The notes beneath the pieces were generated by a model, which saw nothing but the letters and a program-made list of their open reading frames with translations, made no database searches and had not been told where the DNA came from. 64,000 nt of DNA from the NCBI GenBank assembly GCA_050250395.1, contig JBFWOQ010000003.1, forward strand, positions 62,001 through 126,000, written 5' to 3'. Numbering within the stretch: position 1 is the stretch's first letter; each line of letters begins with the position of its first letter. Of this stretch, positions 44,405 to 53,040 are shown in pieces. A program made the translations under genes and the position numbers. The DNA comes from JAGPUQ01 sp050250395 (GTDB lineage Bacteria > Pseudomonadota > Gammaproteobacteria > Pseudomonadales > Porticoccaceae).

Positions 44405-45871
44405 TCAGCCCGGCGCGATTCCCGCTGCATCGACCAGAGCGCGGCGATAGACGGCAAGATACTGCTCCGCGCTGCGCCGCCAACCGAAGTCGCCCAGCAT
44501 GGCATTGCGCCGCAGCGCATGCCAGGCGGCCGGGTTGCGGTACAGGCCGAGCCCGCGTTCCAGGACCCGCGCGAGCGCCGCCGGGGTCGGCTCGTCGAAC
44601 ACCAGCCCGGTCGCCGCCTTGCCCTCGCCGTCGTGGCGGGCGCCGGCGTCCACCACCGTATCGGCCAGACCGCCGGTGCGATGCACCACCGGAATGGCAC
44701 CGTAACGCTGGCTGTACATCTGGTTGAGTCCGCAGGGCTCGAAGCGCGAGGGCATCAGGAAAAAATCGGCGCCGGCCTCGATGCGGTGCGCGAGCCCTTC
44801 GTCGTAGCCGATGCGCACCGCGACCCGCTCGGGACGGTCGGCGGCGAGTTTGCGCAAACGCTCTTCCCAGCGCACCTCGCCGTTGCCGAGCAGCACCCAT
44901 TGCACGGGGAGGTCGCGCCAGGTTTCGATCACCTCCGCCACCAGATCGATGCCCTTCTGCTCCACCAGGCGACCGACCAGCCCCAGCAGGGGAACCGCCT
45001 CGATCGCCGGCAGCCCCAGCTCCCGTTGCAGCGCCACCTTGTTGGCGCGCTTGCCCGCGTCGACCGTGGCGTGGTCGTAAGGCCGGGCGAGATGCGGATC
45101 CGTGGCGGGATTCCAGACTTCCGCGTCGATGCCGTTGAGGATCCCGGTGAAGTCATCGCGACGGTGGCGCAGCACGCCGTCGAGGCCGCAACCGTGCTCC
45201 GGCTCCAGCAACTGGCGGGCATAGGTGGGGCTCACCGTGGTGAGTTGATCCGCAAACACCAGCCCCGCCTTGAGAAACGAAAATCCGCCGTAAAACTCCA
45301 GCGCGTCCGGTGTCCACCAATCGTCCGGCAGGCCCAGGGCGTCGAACCGCGCGCGATCGAACAAACCCTGGTAAGCCTGGTTGTGGATGGTGAACACGGT
45401 GGCCGGGCGCGGTGTCTCCCGGGACAGAAGCGCCGGCACCAGCCCGGTCTGCCAGTCGTTGCAGTGCACCAGATCCGGGCGCCAGCCGAGCCCCGCCCGA
45501 TCCAGCGCGATGGCGCAGAGCGCGCGGGCGAAGCCGTGGAAACGCTGCGCGTTGTCGGGCCAGTCGCGGCCGGAAGCATCGCCATAGGGCCCGCCGGCAC
45601 GTCCGAACAAAGCCGGCGCATCCACCAGCACGACCGGCAGCTCCGTCCCGGGCAGCCGGCCGCCGACCAGGGTCGCTCCCGGCACTCCGGGTACCGGACC
45701 CAGACGCCGGGATTCCGCCAGGGCCGCGCGCGCCGCCGGGTAGGCCGGCAGCGCAACCCACACCTCGTGGCCGAGCGCCGCGAGCGCGCGCGGGAGACTG
45801 GCGGAAACGTCCGCCAGCCCACCGGTCTTGGCCAGGGGGAATACCTCGGAGCTCGCAAACAGCAGTCGCAC
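44405..45871 (-). CDS. glgA: Glycogen synthase (ADP-glucose-dependent)
   Basis: A 488-aa GT5 enzyme that adds glucose from ADP-glucose to glycogen ends. The ADP-glucose-binding KTGGL motif is at Lys15 (SSEVFPLAKTGGLADVSASLPR), and the C-terminal domain has SRFEPCGLNQMYSQRYGAIPVVHRTGGL. Starts with GTG at 45871, 12 bp after the glgB stop; glgB and glgA are on the same strand and probably one operon. The SD is weak, so coupling with glgB is likely. Confidence 0.96.
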   Translation of the reverse strand: MRLLFASSEVFPLAKTGGLADVSASLPRALAALGHEVWVALPAYPAARAALAESRRLGPVPGVPGATLVGGRLPGTELPVVLVDAPALFGRAGGPYGDASGRDWPDNAQRFHGFARALCAIALDRAGLGWRPDLVHCNDWQTGLVPALLSRETPRPATVFTIHNQAYQGLFDRARFDALGLPDDWWTPDALEFYGGFSFLKAGLVFADQLTTVSPTYARQLLEPEHGCGLDGVLRHRRDDFTGILNGIDAEVWNPATDPHLARPYDHATVDAGKRANKVALQRELGLPAIEAVPLLGLVGRLVEQKGIDLVAEVIETWRDLPVQWVLLGNGEVRWEERLRKLAADRPERVAVRIGYDEGLAHRIEAGADFFLMPSRFEPCGLNQMYSQRYGAIPVVHRTGGLADTVVDAGARHDGEGKAATGLVFDEPTPAALARVLERGLGLYRNPAAWHALRRNAMLGDFGWRRSAEQYLAVYRRALVDAAGIAPG

Positions 45872-45883
45872 CTGCCCGGCGCC

Positions 45884-48091
45884 CTACCCGGCAATCCGTT
45901 GCAGGACGATGCCCGCCAGCGGCGGCAAGGTCAGCACCAGCGAGTGCGGCCGGCCCATGGCGGGCATCGGCTGGCTGGCGATATGGATGCCGTTGGAGAC
46001 ATCGCTGCCGTGGTAGTAGGTGGAGTCGGAATTCAGCACTTCCCGATAGCTGCCGGACTCGGGTACGCCGATGCGATAGCCGTGACGCACGACGGGCGTG
46101 AAGTTGAGGATCACGATCACAAACTCCGGCCCGGATCGGCGCAGAAAGCCGATCACCGACTGGCTGCTGTCATGGCAGTCGAGCCATTCGAAACCCTGGG
46201 CCTCGAAATCATGGCGGTGCAGCGCTGCATACGCCCGGTACAGGCGGTTGAGGTCGCCCACCAGACGCTGGACGCCCTGCTGATAGGGATGGGCCAACAG
46301 ACTCCAATCCAGTTCGCGGTGGTGAGTCCACTCGCCGCCCTGGGCGAACTCGCCGCCCATGAACAGCAACTTGCGACCGGGCAGGGTGTACTGATAAACG
46401 TAGAGCAGGCGCAGGTTGGCGAACCGCTGCCAGGGATCGCCCGGCATCTTGTCGAGCAGCGCCCGCTTGCCGTGCACCACCTCGTCGTGGGACAGCGGCA
46501 GAATGAAATTCTCGGTAAAGGCGTAAAGCAGTCCGAAGGTCAGGTGATCGTGGTGATAGCGGCGGTGCACCGGATCCTCGGTCATATAGGCGAGGGTGTC
46601 GTTCATCCAGCCCATGTTCCATTTCATGCTGAAGCCCAGGCCGCCCACATAGGTGGGGCGGGACACCATGGGCCAGGCGGTGGATTCCTCCGCCATGGTG
46701 AGTGCACCGGGATGGCGCTCGTGCACCAGGCGGTTCAATTCGCGCAGAAAATCGATCGCCTCCAGGTTCTCCCGGCCACCGTGGCGGTTGGGAAGCCACT
46801 CGCCGGCCGGGCGGTCGTAATCCAGATAGAGCATCGAGGCCACGGCATCGACCCGCAGGCCGTCGATGTGACAGGACTCCAGCCAGAACAGGGCACTCGA
46901 CAGCAGGAAGTTTTTCACTTCGTTGCGGCCGTAATTGAAAATCAGCGTGCCCCACTCCCGATGTTCGCCGCGGCGGGGATCCTCGTGTTCGTAGAGCGCG
47001 CTGCCATCGAAGCGGGCGAGGCCGTGGGCATCGCGGGGAAAGTGTCCGGGGACCCAGTCGAGCAACACGCCGATGCCGGCGCGGTGACACCGATCGACGA
47101 AATAACAGAAATCGTCGAAGTCGCCGAAACGGCTGGTAGGCGCGAAGTAGCCGGTGACCTGATAACCCCAGGAACCATCGAAGGGATGTTCGCTGACCGG
47201 CATCAGCTCGATGTGGGTGAAACCGAGATCCAGCACATAGGGCACCAGTTGTTCGGCGAGTTCGCGGTAATTGAGCAGACTGCCGTCGGCCGCGCGGCGC
47301 CAGGACCCCAGGTGCACCTCGTAGATCGCCAGCGGACTGTGTTGCCAGTCCCAGCGCGCGCGCGCCGCCATCCAGTCCGCGTCGTTCCAGTCGTACGCGC
47401 CAGTGTCGGCCACCACGGCAGCGGTACGGGGCGGCGTCTCGAAACGGCGCGCATAGGGATCGATCTTGACCAGAATCGCGCCGCTGTCGCGGTTGCGGAG
47501 CTCGTACTTGTAGAGCGTTCCGGCGCCGATTCCCGGCACAAACAGCTCCCAGATGCCGCTGTCGCCGCGACTTTGCATCGGCGCCACGCGGCCGTCCCAA
47601 CGATTGAAATCGCCGACCACGCTGACGCGCTCGGCATTGGGGGCCCAGACCGCGAAGCGGGTGCCCGTGACGCCGTCGACAATCTCGATATGGGCACCGA
47701 GAAAACACTGGGCGTGACAGGCGCGGCCGGCCGCGAAGGCGCGTAGATCGGCGCCTGGAATGCGGGTAGGGAAGCTGTAGGGATCGACAAACTCGCGGCA
47801 GCTACCGTCCGCTTCTTCTTCGCGCAGCCGCGGATGGAGACCGAGATCGGCCGGATCGCCACGCCACTCGAACAATCCGCTGTCGCCGACCCGCTGCATG
47901 GCCTGGTGCCCGCTGCGGGTTTCGACGGACAGACGTGCCGCGCGCGGTCGCAAGGCGCGCAGCAACACCGTCTGGCCGCGCCTCTGCGGACCCAGCAGTT
48001 CCAGCGGGTTGTGGAGGCGACCGGAAAGAATACGCGCCCTTGCCTGACGCAAATCAATCGAATCGGTCTCGATAACTGGTTGCGATTTCAC
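45884..48091 (-). CDS. glgB: 1,4-alpha-glucan branching enzyme (GH13)
   Basis: A 735-aa branching enzyme that makes alpha-1,6 branches. An N-terminal domain (about 20-120) and CBM48 region (about 135-235; FAVWAPNAERVSVVGDFNRWDG) precede the GH13 barrel. Nucleophile Asp415 (GLRVDAVASM) and acid/base Glu468 (MAEESTAWP) are 53 residues apart, as in E. coli. LPLSHDEVVHGK is the last conserved region. The start is GTG 48091 without a good ribosome site. Divergent from glgC over a 520-bp region; operon with glgA. Confidence 0.95.
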   Translation of the reverse strand: MKSQPVIETDSIDLRQARARILSGRLHNPLELLGPQRRGQTVLLRALRPRAARLSVETRSGHQAMQRVGDSGLFEWRGDPADLGLHPRLREEEADGSCREFVDPYSFPTRIPGADLRAFAAGRACHAQCFLGAHIEIVDGVTGTRFAVWAPNAERVSVVGDFNRWDGRVAPMQSRGDSGIWELFVPGIGAGTLYKYELRNRDSGAILVKIDPYARRFETPPRTAAVVADTGAYDWNDADWMAARARWDWQHSPLAIYEVHLGSWRRAADGSLLNYRELAEQLVPYVLDLGFTHIELMPVSEHPFDGSWGYQVTGYFAPTSRFGDFDDFCYFVDRCHRAGIGVLLDWVPGHFPRDAHGLARFDGSALYEHEDPRRGEHREWGTLIFNYGRNEVKNFLLSSALFWLESCHIDGLRVDAVASMLYLDYDRPAGEWLPNRHGGRENLEAIDFLRELNRLVHERHPGALTMAEESTAWPMVSRPTYVGGLGFSMKWNMGWMNDTLAYMTEDPVHRRYHHDHLTFGLLYAFTENFILPLSHDEVVHGKRALLDKMPGDPWQRFANLRLLYVYQYTLPGRKLLFMGGEFAQGGEWTHHRELDWSLLAHPYQQGVQRLVGDLNRLYRAYAALHRHDFEAQGFEWLDCHDSSQSVIGFLRRSGPEFVIVILNFTPVVRHGYRIGVPESGSYREVLNSDSTYYHGSDVSNGIHIASQPMPAMGRPHSLVLTLPPLAGIVLQRIAG

Positions 48092-48611
48092 ATTTCTGTG
48101 CCAAATTGCGTCATGAACGAGGTGGTGTTACGGCTCGGCTCGGGATGCGAAAAAGTGCATCGCAGGGAACGTCTTGCGCTCTACCCTGTCTGCTTACCGC
48201 TTTGCCGCTCTGCCCGGGGCAAAATCCACACCGCCGCGGGGCGCCAGTATCGCAAGGCAAATGCGGCGGCGCCATGACGATTCCATACTGAACTGAAGCG
48301 GGGCTCAACCACAACGTTTTCCAGCGCAGGGCATGCCGCCGGCACAATGCTTGCCCCTTTAAGACGGGTTAACAGCTTGCCTGGTGACGCTTTTCAACGA
48401 AGCTTTTCAGCGAAGCGTTTTTAACGAGGCCTTTCTAACGAACTAAAGCGCGCGGAAATTCGAGGCGGAATCATGGAACAGGGCCTCATCATCGGATTGT
48501 CACACGGGGTAACGACAATCCGCATTCCACCAGCCCCCAACAGCGGAGTGCCGGTCCCGGCGCCCCGACCCGCAACGGCTGTAGCCTGGCCCGCACGATG
48601 GAGTGACCGAC
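48092..48611. other. glgB-glgC divergent regulatory region
   Basis: 520 bp with no supported gene; open frames here have no family signal. It contains a fourfold imperfect tandem repeat (48389-48442), an AT-richer stretch than its surroundings, and the GGAG ribosome site of glgC just before 48612. No promoter at normal spacing could be named with confidence. The position between the two glycogen operons makes it the likely control region of both. Confidence 0.55.
48389..48442. repeat. Four tandem 13-14 bp repeats upstream of glgC
   Basis: Units: GCTTTTCAACGAA (48389), GCTTTTCAGCGAA (48402), GCGTTTTTAACGAG (48415), GCCTTTCTAACGAA (48429). All share GC, a T-run and AACGAR. The array ends 170 bp before the glgC ATG. 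It could be repeated binding sites for a regulator of the glycogen genes, or a simple local duplication. Confidence 0.7.
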
Positions 48612-49886
48612 ATGGCTTCCCGCCCGATCCACACTGATCATCCGCACGCGCCACGGGAAACGCTGGCACTGATCCTGGCCGGCGGCTCCGGCACCCGGTT
48701 GCACGATCTGACGCGCTGGCACGCCAAACCCGCGGTACCCTTCGGGGGAAGCTACAAGACCATCGATTTTCCACTGTCGAACTGCGTCAACTCCGATATT
48801 CGCAAAATCTTCATTCTCACCCAGTACAAGTCGCACTCCCTCAACAGCCATATCCACAAGGGCTGGCACCTGCTGCATCCGGAACTGGATGAGTTCATCG
48901 AGTTGCTGCCCGCCCAGCAGCGCACCCGCGACTGCTGGTACCTGGGCACCGCCGACGCCGTGCACCAGAACCTGGATATCATTCGCGAGCAGCAGCCCGC
49001 CCATGTGCTCGTGCTCGCCGGCGACCATGTCTACAAGATGGATTATCGGCCGATGCTGAATCGTCACATCGACAGCGGCGCCGACATGACCATCGGCTGT
49101 CTCCCGGTGCCATTGCGGGAGGCACAGGGCTTCGGTGTGATGGCCGTCGACGCTGCCGGCTGGGTGCAGGCCTTCCGTGAAAAGCCGTCCCATCCCCCAC
49201 CCTGCCCCGAAGACCCCACGCGGGCCCTGGCATCCATGGGGATCTATGTGTTCGCGCGGGCGTTTCTCGAACGGATACTCGATCATGACGCCCACAGTCC
49301 CACCTCCTGTCACGATTTCGGCAGGGATGTGATTCCCGATCTGATCGGCAAGGCGCGCATCGCAGCGCATTATTTCGAGGAACCCGCCACCCACGCGGCC
49401 GGCTACTGGCGCGATGTCGGCACCGTGGACAGCTACTACCAGGCCCACATGGACCTGCTGGCCGTGACGCCGCCCCTCGACCTCTACGATCGCGGCTGGC
49501 CCATCTGGACCTACCAGGAGCAGTTGCCGCCCTGCAAGTTCGTGTTCGACGACGAGAACCGGCGCGGCCACGCGATCGATTCCATGGTGGCCGCCGGCTG
49601 CATCGTATCCGGCAGCACCGTGCACCATTCGCTGCTCGGCACCAATGTCCGGGTCAACAGCTACAGCAGGATTGAAGACTCGGTGATCCTGCCCAACGTC
49701 GATATCGGTCGCAACTGCTACCTGCGCAAGGTGGTGGTGGACGCCGGCTGCGTCATTCCCCCCGGCACCGTGATCGGCATGGACGCAGGGGCGGACGCGC
49801 GGCGTTTTCATGTGTCGCCCCAGGGCATCACCCTGGTTTCGGCGGAGATGTTGACGCGACGGGTGCCGGAGAGCCATGTCGCCTGA
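48612..49886 (+). CDS. glgC: Glucose-1-phosphate adenylyltransferase
   Basis: A 424-aa ADP-glucose pyrophosphorylase, the committed step of glycogen synthesis. LILAGGSGTRLHDLTRWHAKPAVPFGG binds ATP and the activator, YLGTADAVHQNLD and VLVLAGDHVYKMDY follow, and FREKP binds glucose-1-phosphate. The C-terminal half is a left-handed beta helix (GCIVSGSTVHHSLLGTNVRVNSYSRIEDSVILPNV). ATG 48612 has GGAG 8 nt upstream; the GTG at 48603 overlaps that site. Its end overlaps the GH57 gene by 11 bp, so glgC-GH57-malQ form one unit. Confidence 0.96.
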   Translation: MASRPIHTDHPHAPRETLALILAGGSGTRLHDLTRWHAKPAVPFGGSYKTIDFPLSNCVNSDIRKIFILTQYKSHSLNSHIHKGWHLLHPELDEFIELLPAQQRTRDCWYLGTADAVHQNLDIIREQQPAHVLVLAGDHVYKMDYRPMLNRHIDSGADMTIGCLPVPLREAQGFGVMAVDAAGWVQAFREKPSHPPPCPEDPTRALASMGIYVFARAFLERILDHDAHSPTSCHDFGRDVIPDLIGKARIAAHYFEEPATHAAGYWRDVGTVDSYYQAHMDLLAVTPPLDLYDRGWPIWTYQEQLPPCKFVFDDENRRGHAIDSMVAAGCIVSGSTVHHSLLGTNVRVNSYSRIEDSVILPNVDIGRNCYLRKVVVDAGCVIPPGTVIGMDAGADARRFHVSPQGITLVSAEMLTRRVPESHVA

Positions 49887-51597
49887 ACCCGCCCCGCGCC
49901 CGGGCAAACCGCTTGCGCCCCGCACCGATGTGGTGTTGTGCTGGCACATGCACCAGCCCGAATACCGGGAATCGGACACCGGCCGCTACCAGCAACCCTG
50001 GACCTACCTGCACGGCATCAAGGACTACACCGACATGGCGGCCGCCATCGAGGCGATACCCGAAGCGCGGGCGGTAGTGAACTTCAGTCCCACCCTTCTG
50101 GAACAGATCGACGACTACGCCCGGCGGTTGCGGGCCTACCTCGATCACGGGAAGGATCTGCCCGACCCGGTGCTGGAGTGGCTGGTCGCCGAGCGGTTGC
50201 CCGTCGCTCCCGAGGTGCGGGCCCGGATCGCCGCCCAGGGGCTGCGCGCCAACGAGCAGCGACTGATCGCGCGTTTCCCGCCCTATGGGCGTCTCGCCGT
50301 CCTGGCCCGCCAGGCCAATGACGACACCGGGATCCTGCCCTATCTGTCCGAACAGTTTTTTTTCGACCTGCTGGTGTGGTATCACCTGGCCTGGTGCGGG
50401 GAGTCGCTGCGCACCGGAGACGACCGGGTAAGATTGTTGATGGCGCAGGAAACGGACTTCGACCACGACCAGCGTCGCCTGCTCCTCGCCGTGATCGCCG
50501 ATGCCCTCGCCGGCGTCATTCCGCGCTACCGGGCCCTGGCCGATCAGGGTCGCATCGAACTGTCCGTCACCCCCTACAGTCACCCCATCCTGCCGCTGCT
50601 GCTTGACCTCCAGAGTGCCCGCGAGGCGGTTCCCGATCTGCCGCTGCCGCACTGCCGTTATCCGGGTGGCGAAGCACGGGTGCGGGATCAACTGGCGCGC
50701 GCCCGGGCGGTGTTCAAACGGTTTTTCGGCAGCAACCCGGCCGGCTGCTGGCCCTCGGAAGGCGCCCTCAGCGAGGCCACGGTGCGGCAGATCGGGGCGG
50801 CGGGTTTCCGCTGGACCGCGAGCGGCCAGGCCGTGCTGCGCAACAGCCGCGGTCCGGCCAACCCGGAATCGCCCTGTATTCACCACGCTTACCGGCTCGG
50901 GGAGCTGACCCCCGTCTGTTTTTTTCGCGACGACGGCCTCTCCGACAAAATCGGGTTCGAGTACGCGACCTGGCATGCCGAGGACGCGGCCGCCGATCTG
51001 GTTCACCATCTGGAGAATATCGACCGTACCTGCCACGACCGTCAGCATCGGGTGGTCTCCATCGTTCTCGATGGCGAGAACTGCTGGGAGCACTACCCGC
51101 ATAACGGGGAATTCTTCCTGCACGCGCTCTACGAGACCCTCGGCCGCCATCCACGCTTGCGGCTGACCACTTTTTCGGAGTCCGGCGCGGACGCCAGCGC
51201 ACCTCTTCCGCTGGCGCGCCTGACAGCCGGCAGCTGGGTCTACGGCACCCTCACCACCTGGATCGGCGACCCCGACAAGAATCGCGCCTGGGAAATGCTC
51301 TGTGCCGCCAAAGCCGTCTATGACGAAGTAGTGGCGGCAGGCGGACTGGACGCCCCGCGCCGGGAGCTGGCGGAACGGCAATTGGCCCTGTGCGAGGCGT
51401 CCGACTGGTGCTGGTGGTTTGGCGACTACAACCCCGCCACTTCCGTGGCGGAATTCGACGCCCTCTTTCGCAGTCATCTGGGACAGCTTTACCGACTGCT
51501 GGGCCGGCCGCTGCCGGCCACAGTATCCAGCACCCAGTTCGTGGGCCACGGCACGCCGGAGCTCGGCGGCGTGATGCGCCGCGGCCAGGACGGCTGA
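49876..51597 (+). CDS. GH57 family alpha-glucanase
   Basis: A 573-aa glycoside hydrolase family 57 protein. Region 1 HMHQP (His24, His26), the nucleophile Glu295 in GCWPSEGALSEATV and the acid/base Asp399 in IVLDGENCWEHYP are conserved, so it should be active. GH57 enzymes include alpha-amylases, amylopullulanases, 4-alpha-glucanotransferases and branching enzymes; the segment after Asp399 (NGEFFLHALYETL) resembles amylopullulanase-type proteins. No signal peptide, so it acts in the cytoplasm, probably on glycogen or malto-oligosaccharides. Overlaps glgC and precedes malQ. Confidence 0.88.
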   Translation: MSPEPAPRPGKPLAPRTDVVLCWHMHQPEYRESDTGRYQQPWTYLHGIKDYTDMAAAIEAIPEARAVVNFSPTLLEQIDDYARRLRAYLDHGKDLPDPVLEWLVAERLPVAPEVRARIAAQGLRANEQRLIARFPPYGRLAVLARQANDDTGILPYLSEQFFFDLLVWYHLAWCGESLRTGDDRVRLLMAQETDFDHDQRRLLLAVIADALAGVIPRYRALADQGRIELSVTPYSHPILPLLLDLQSAREAVPDLPLPHCRYPGGEARVRDQLARARAVFKRFFGSNPAGCWPSEGALSEATVRQIGAAGFRWTASGQAVLRNSRGPANPESPCIHHAYRLGELTPVCFFRDDGLSDKIGFEYATWHAEDAAADLVHHLENIDRTCHDRQHRVVSIVLDGENCWEHYPHNGEFFLHALYETLGRHPRLRLTTFSESGADASAPLPLARLTAGSWVYGTLTTWIGDPDKNRAWEMLCAAKAVYDEVVAAGGLDAPRRELAERQLALCEASDWCWWFGDYNPATSVAEFDALFRSHLGQLYRLLGRPLPATVSSTQFVGHGTPELGGVMRRGQDG

Positions 51598-51609
51598 GAG
51601 CGGCCGGCG

Positions 51610-53016
51610 GTGACGAATGCCGCCGCTGCACCGGGTCCGCTGAAGGACCGCGCCAGCGGCGTATTGCTCCACCCTTCCTCGCTGCCGGGTCCGGGGCCGC
51701 AAGGCACCCTGGGTGAGGCGGCCTATCGGTTTGTCGATTTTCTCGCGGCGGCGGGGTTCGGCTATTGGCAGATGCTGCCACTGGGACCCACCGACCGCTA
51801 CGGCTCGCCGTATCAGTCGGAATCCGCCTTTGCCGGCAACCCGAAGCTGCTGGCACCCGAGGCCAGAGTGACAGAGCCGTGGCCGGGGCCGGAGTTCACG
51901 GATTTTCTCGCCGCCTCCCATCATTGGCTGGACGATTACGCGCTCTATCGGGTCATCCGGGCCCGTCACCCCGATTGCGGCTGGCATCGGTGGCCGGAAT
52001 CGCTGCGCCACCGCCACCCCGATGCCCTGGCGGCGGTGCGGCGGGATGGTGCCGATATGTATCGGGCGGTACAGATCGAGCAATTCCGGTTCGATCGTCA
52101 ATGGCGGGCGTTGCGGCGTTATGCCGCGGCCCGGGGCGTGCGCGTGATCGGCGATCTGCCGCTGTTCGTCGCTTACGACAGCGCCGATGTGTGGAGCCAT
52201 CCGGATCAGTTCCTGCTGGACGAAGCCGGCCAGCCGCTGGCGGTGGCGGGGGTGCCGCCGGACTATTTCTCCGCCACCGGACAATGGTGGGGCAACCCCC
52301 ACTACCGCTGGGAAGCGATGGCGCGAAACGGCTTCCGCTGGTGGCGCCAGCGCCTGAATCACCTGACGCGACAGTTCGACCTGGTGCGTTTCGACCACTT
52401 TCGCGGCCTGGAATCCTGCTGGGAAATCCCGGCCGGCGCCGCCTCGGCGGTCGAGGGCCGCTGGGCGCCGGGTCCCGGTGCACTCCTGCTGGAGGCGCTG
52501 GCGCAAGAGCACCGGCCACTGCCCCTGATCGCCGAGGATCTGGGGGTGATCACCCCGGCGGTGACAGCGTTACGCGACCGCTACGGCCTGCCGGGTATGA
52601 AGATCCTCCAGTTCGCCTTCGACAGCGATGCCGGAAATCCCTATCTGCCCCACAACCATCCCTCCAACGCGGTGGTCTATACCGGCACCCACGACAACGA
52701 CACCACGCTCGGCTGGTTCCGCGCGCTCGACACCGCGCATCGGCACCGCGTGCTCGAATATCTCGGTCTGCCCCCCGACCCCATGCCCTGGCCGCTGATC
52801 CGCGCCGCCTTCGCCTCGGCCGCGCGGCTGGCGATCGTCCCGATGCAGGATTTACTCGGCCTGGGCAGCGCGCGCCGGATGAACACTCCGGGCACCTGCG
52901 GCGGCAGCAACTGGTGCTTTCGCTTCGCCTGGGAAGAAATTCCGGATCACCTGGCCGCGCACTTGCAGGAACTCAACCGCCGTCACGAGCGCGCGCCGAC
53001 GGTGCCGCGACCCTGA
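51610..53016 (+). CDS. malQ: 4-alpha-glucanotransferase (GH77)
   Basis: A 468-aa amylomaltase that moves alpha-1,4 glucan segments between oligosaccharides. RASGVLLHPSSLPGPGPQGTLGEAAYRFVDFLA at the start, the nucleophile Asp in LVRFDHFRGLESCWE, Glu of LIAEDLG and Asp of THDNDTTLGW are all present. It lacks the long N-terminal extension of the E. coli enzyme. Starts with GTG 51610, 12 bp after the GH57 stop. Convergent with glgP (24 bp apart). Confidence 0.95.
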   Translation: MTNAAAAPGPLKDRASGVLLHPSSLPGPGPQGTLGEAAYRFVDFLAAAGFGYWQMLPLGPTDRYGSPYQSESAFAGNPKLLAPEARVTEPWPGPEFTDFLAASHHWLDDYALYRVIRARHPDCGWHRWPESLRHRHPDALAAVRRDGADMYRAVQIEQFRFDRQWRALRRYAAARGVRVIGDLPLFVAYDSADVWSHPDQFLLDEAGQPLAVAGVPPDYFSATGQWWGNPHYRWEAMARNGFRWWRQRLNHLTRQFDLVRFDHFRGLESCWEIPAGAASAVEGRWAPGPGALLLEALAQEHRPLPLIAEDLGVITPAVTALRDRYGLPGMKILQFAFDSDAGNPYLPHNHPSNAVVYTGTHDNDTTLGWFRALDTAHRHRVLEYLGLPPDPMPWPLIRAAFASAARLAIVPMQDLLGLGSARRMNTPGTCGGSNWCFRFAWEEIPDHLAAHLQELNRRHERAPTVPRP

Positions 53017-53040
53017 GCGGGCCGCGAACGATCACGGGGC

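Noticed and set aside
44381..47746. 1121-codon open frame on the plus strand opposite glgA and glgB
   Set aside because: It is the antisense shadow of two clear glycogen genes in GC-rich DNA; the translation has no family signal.
49828..52512. 894-codon open frame on the minus strand
   Set aside because: Antisense to the GH57 and malQ genes, whose catalytic motifs are intact; no ribosome site or family match.
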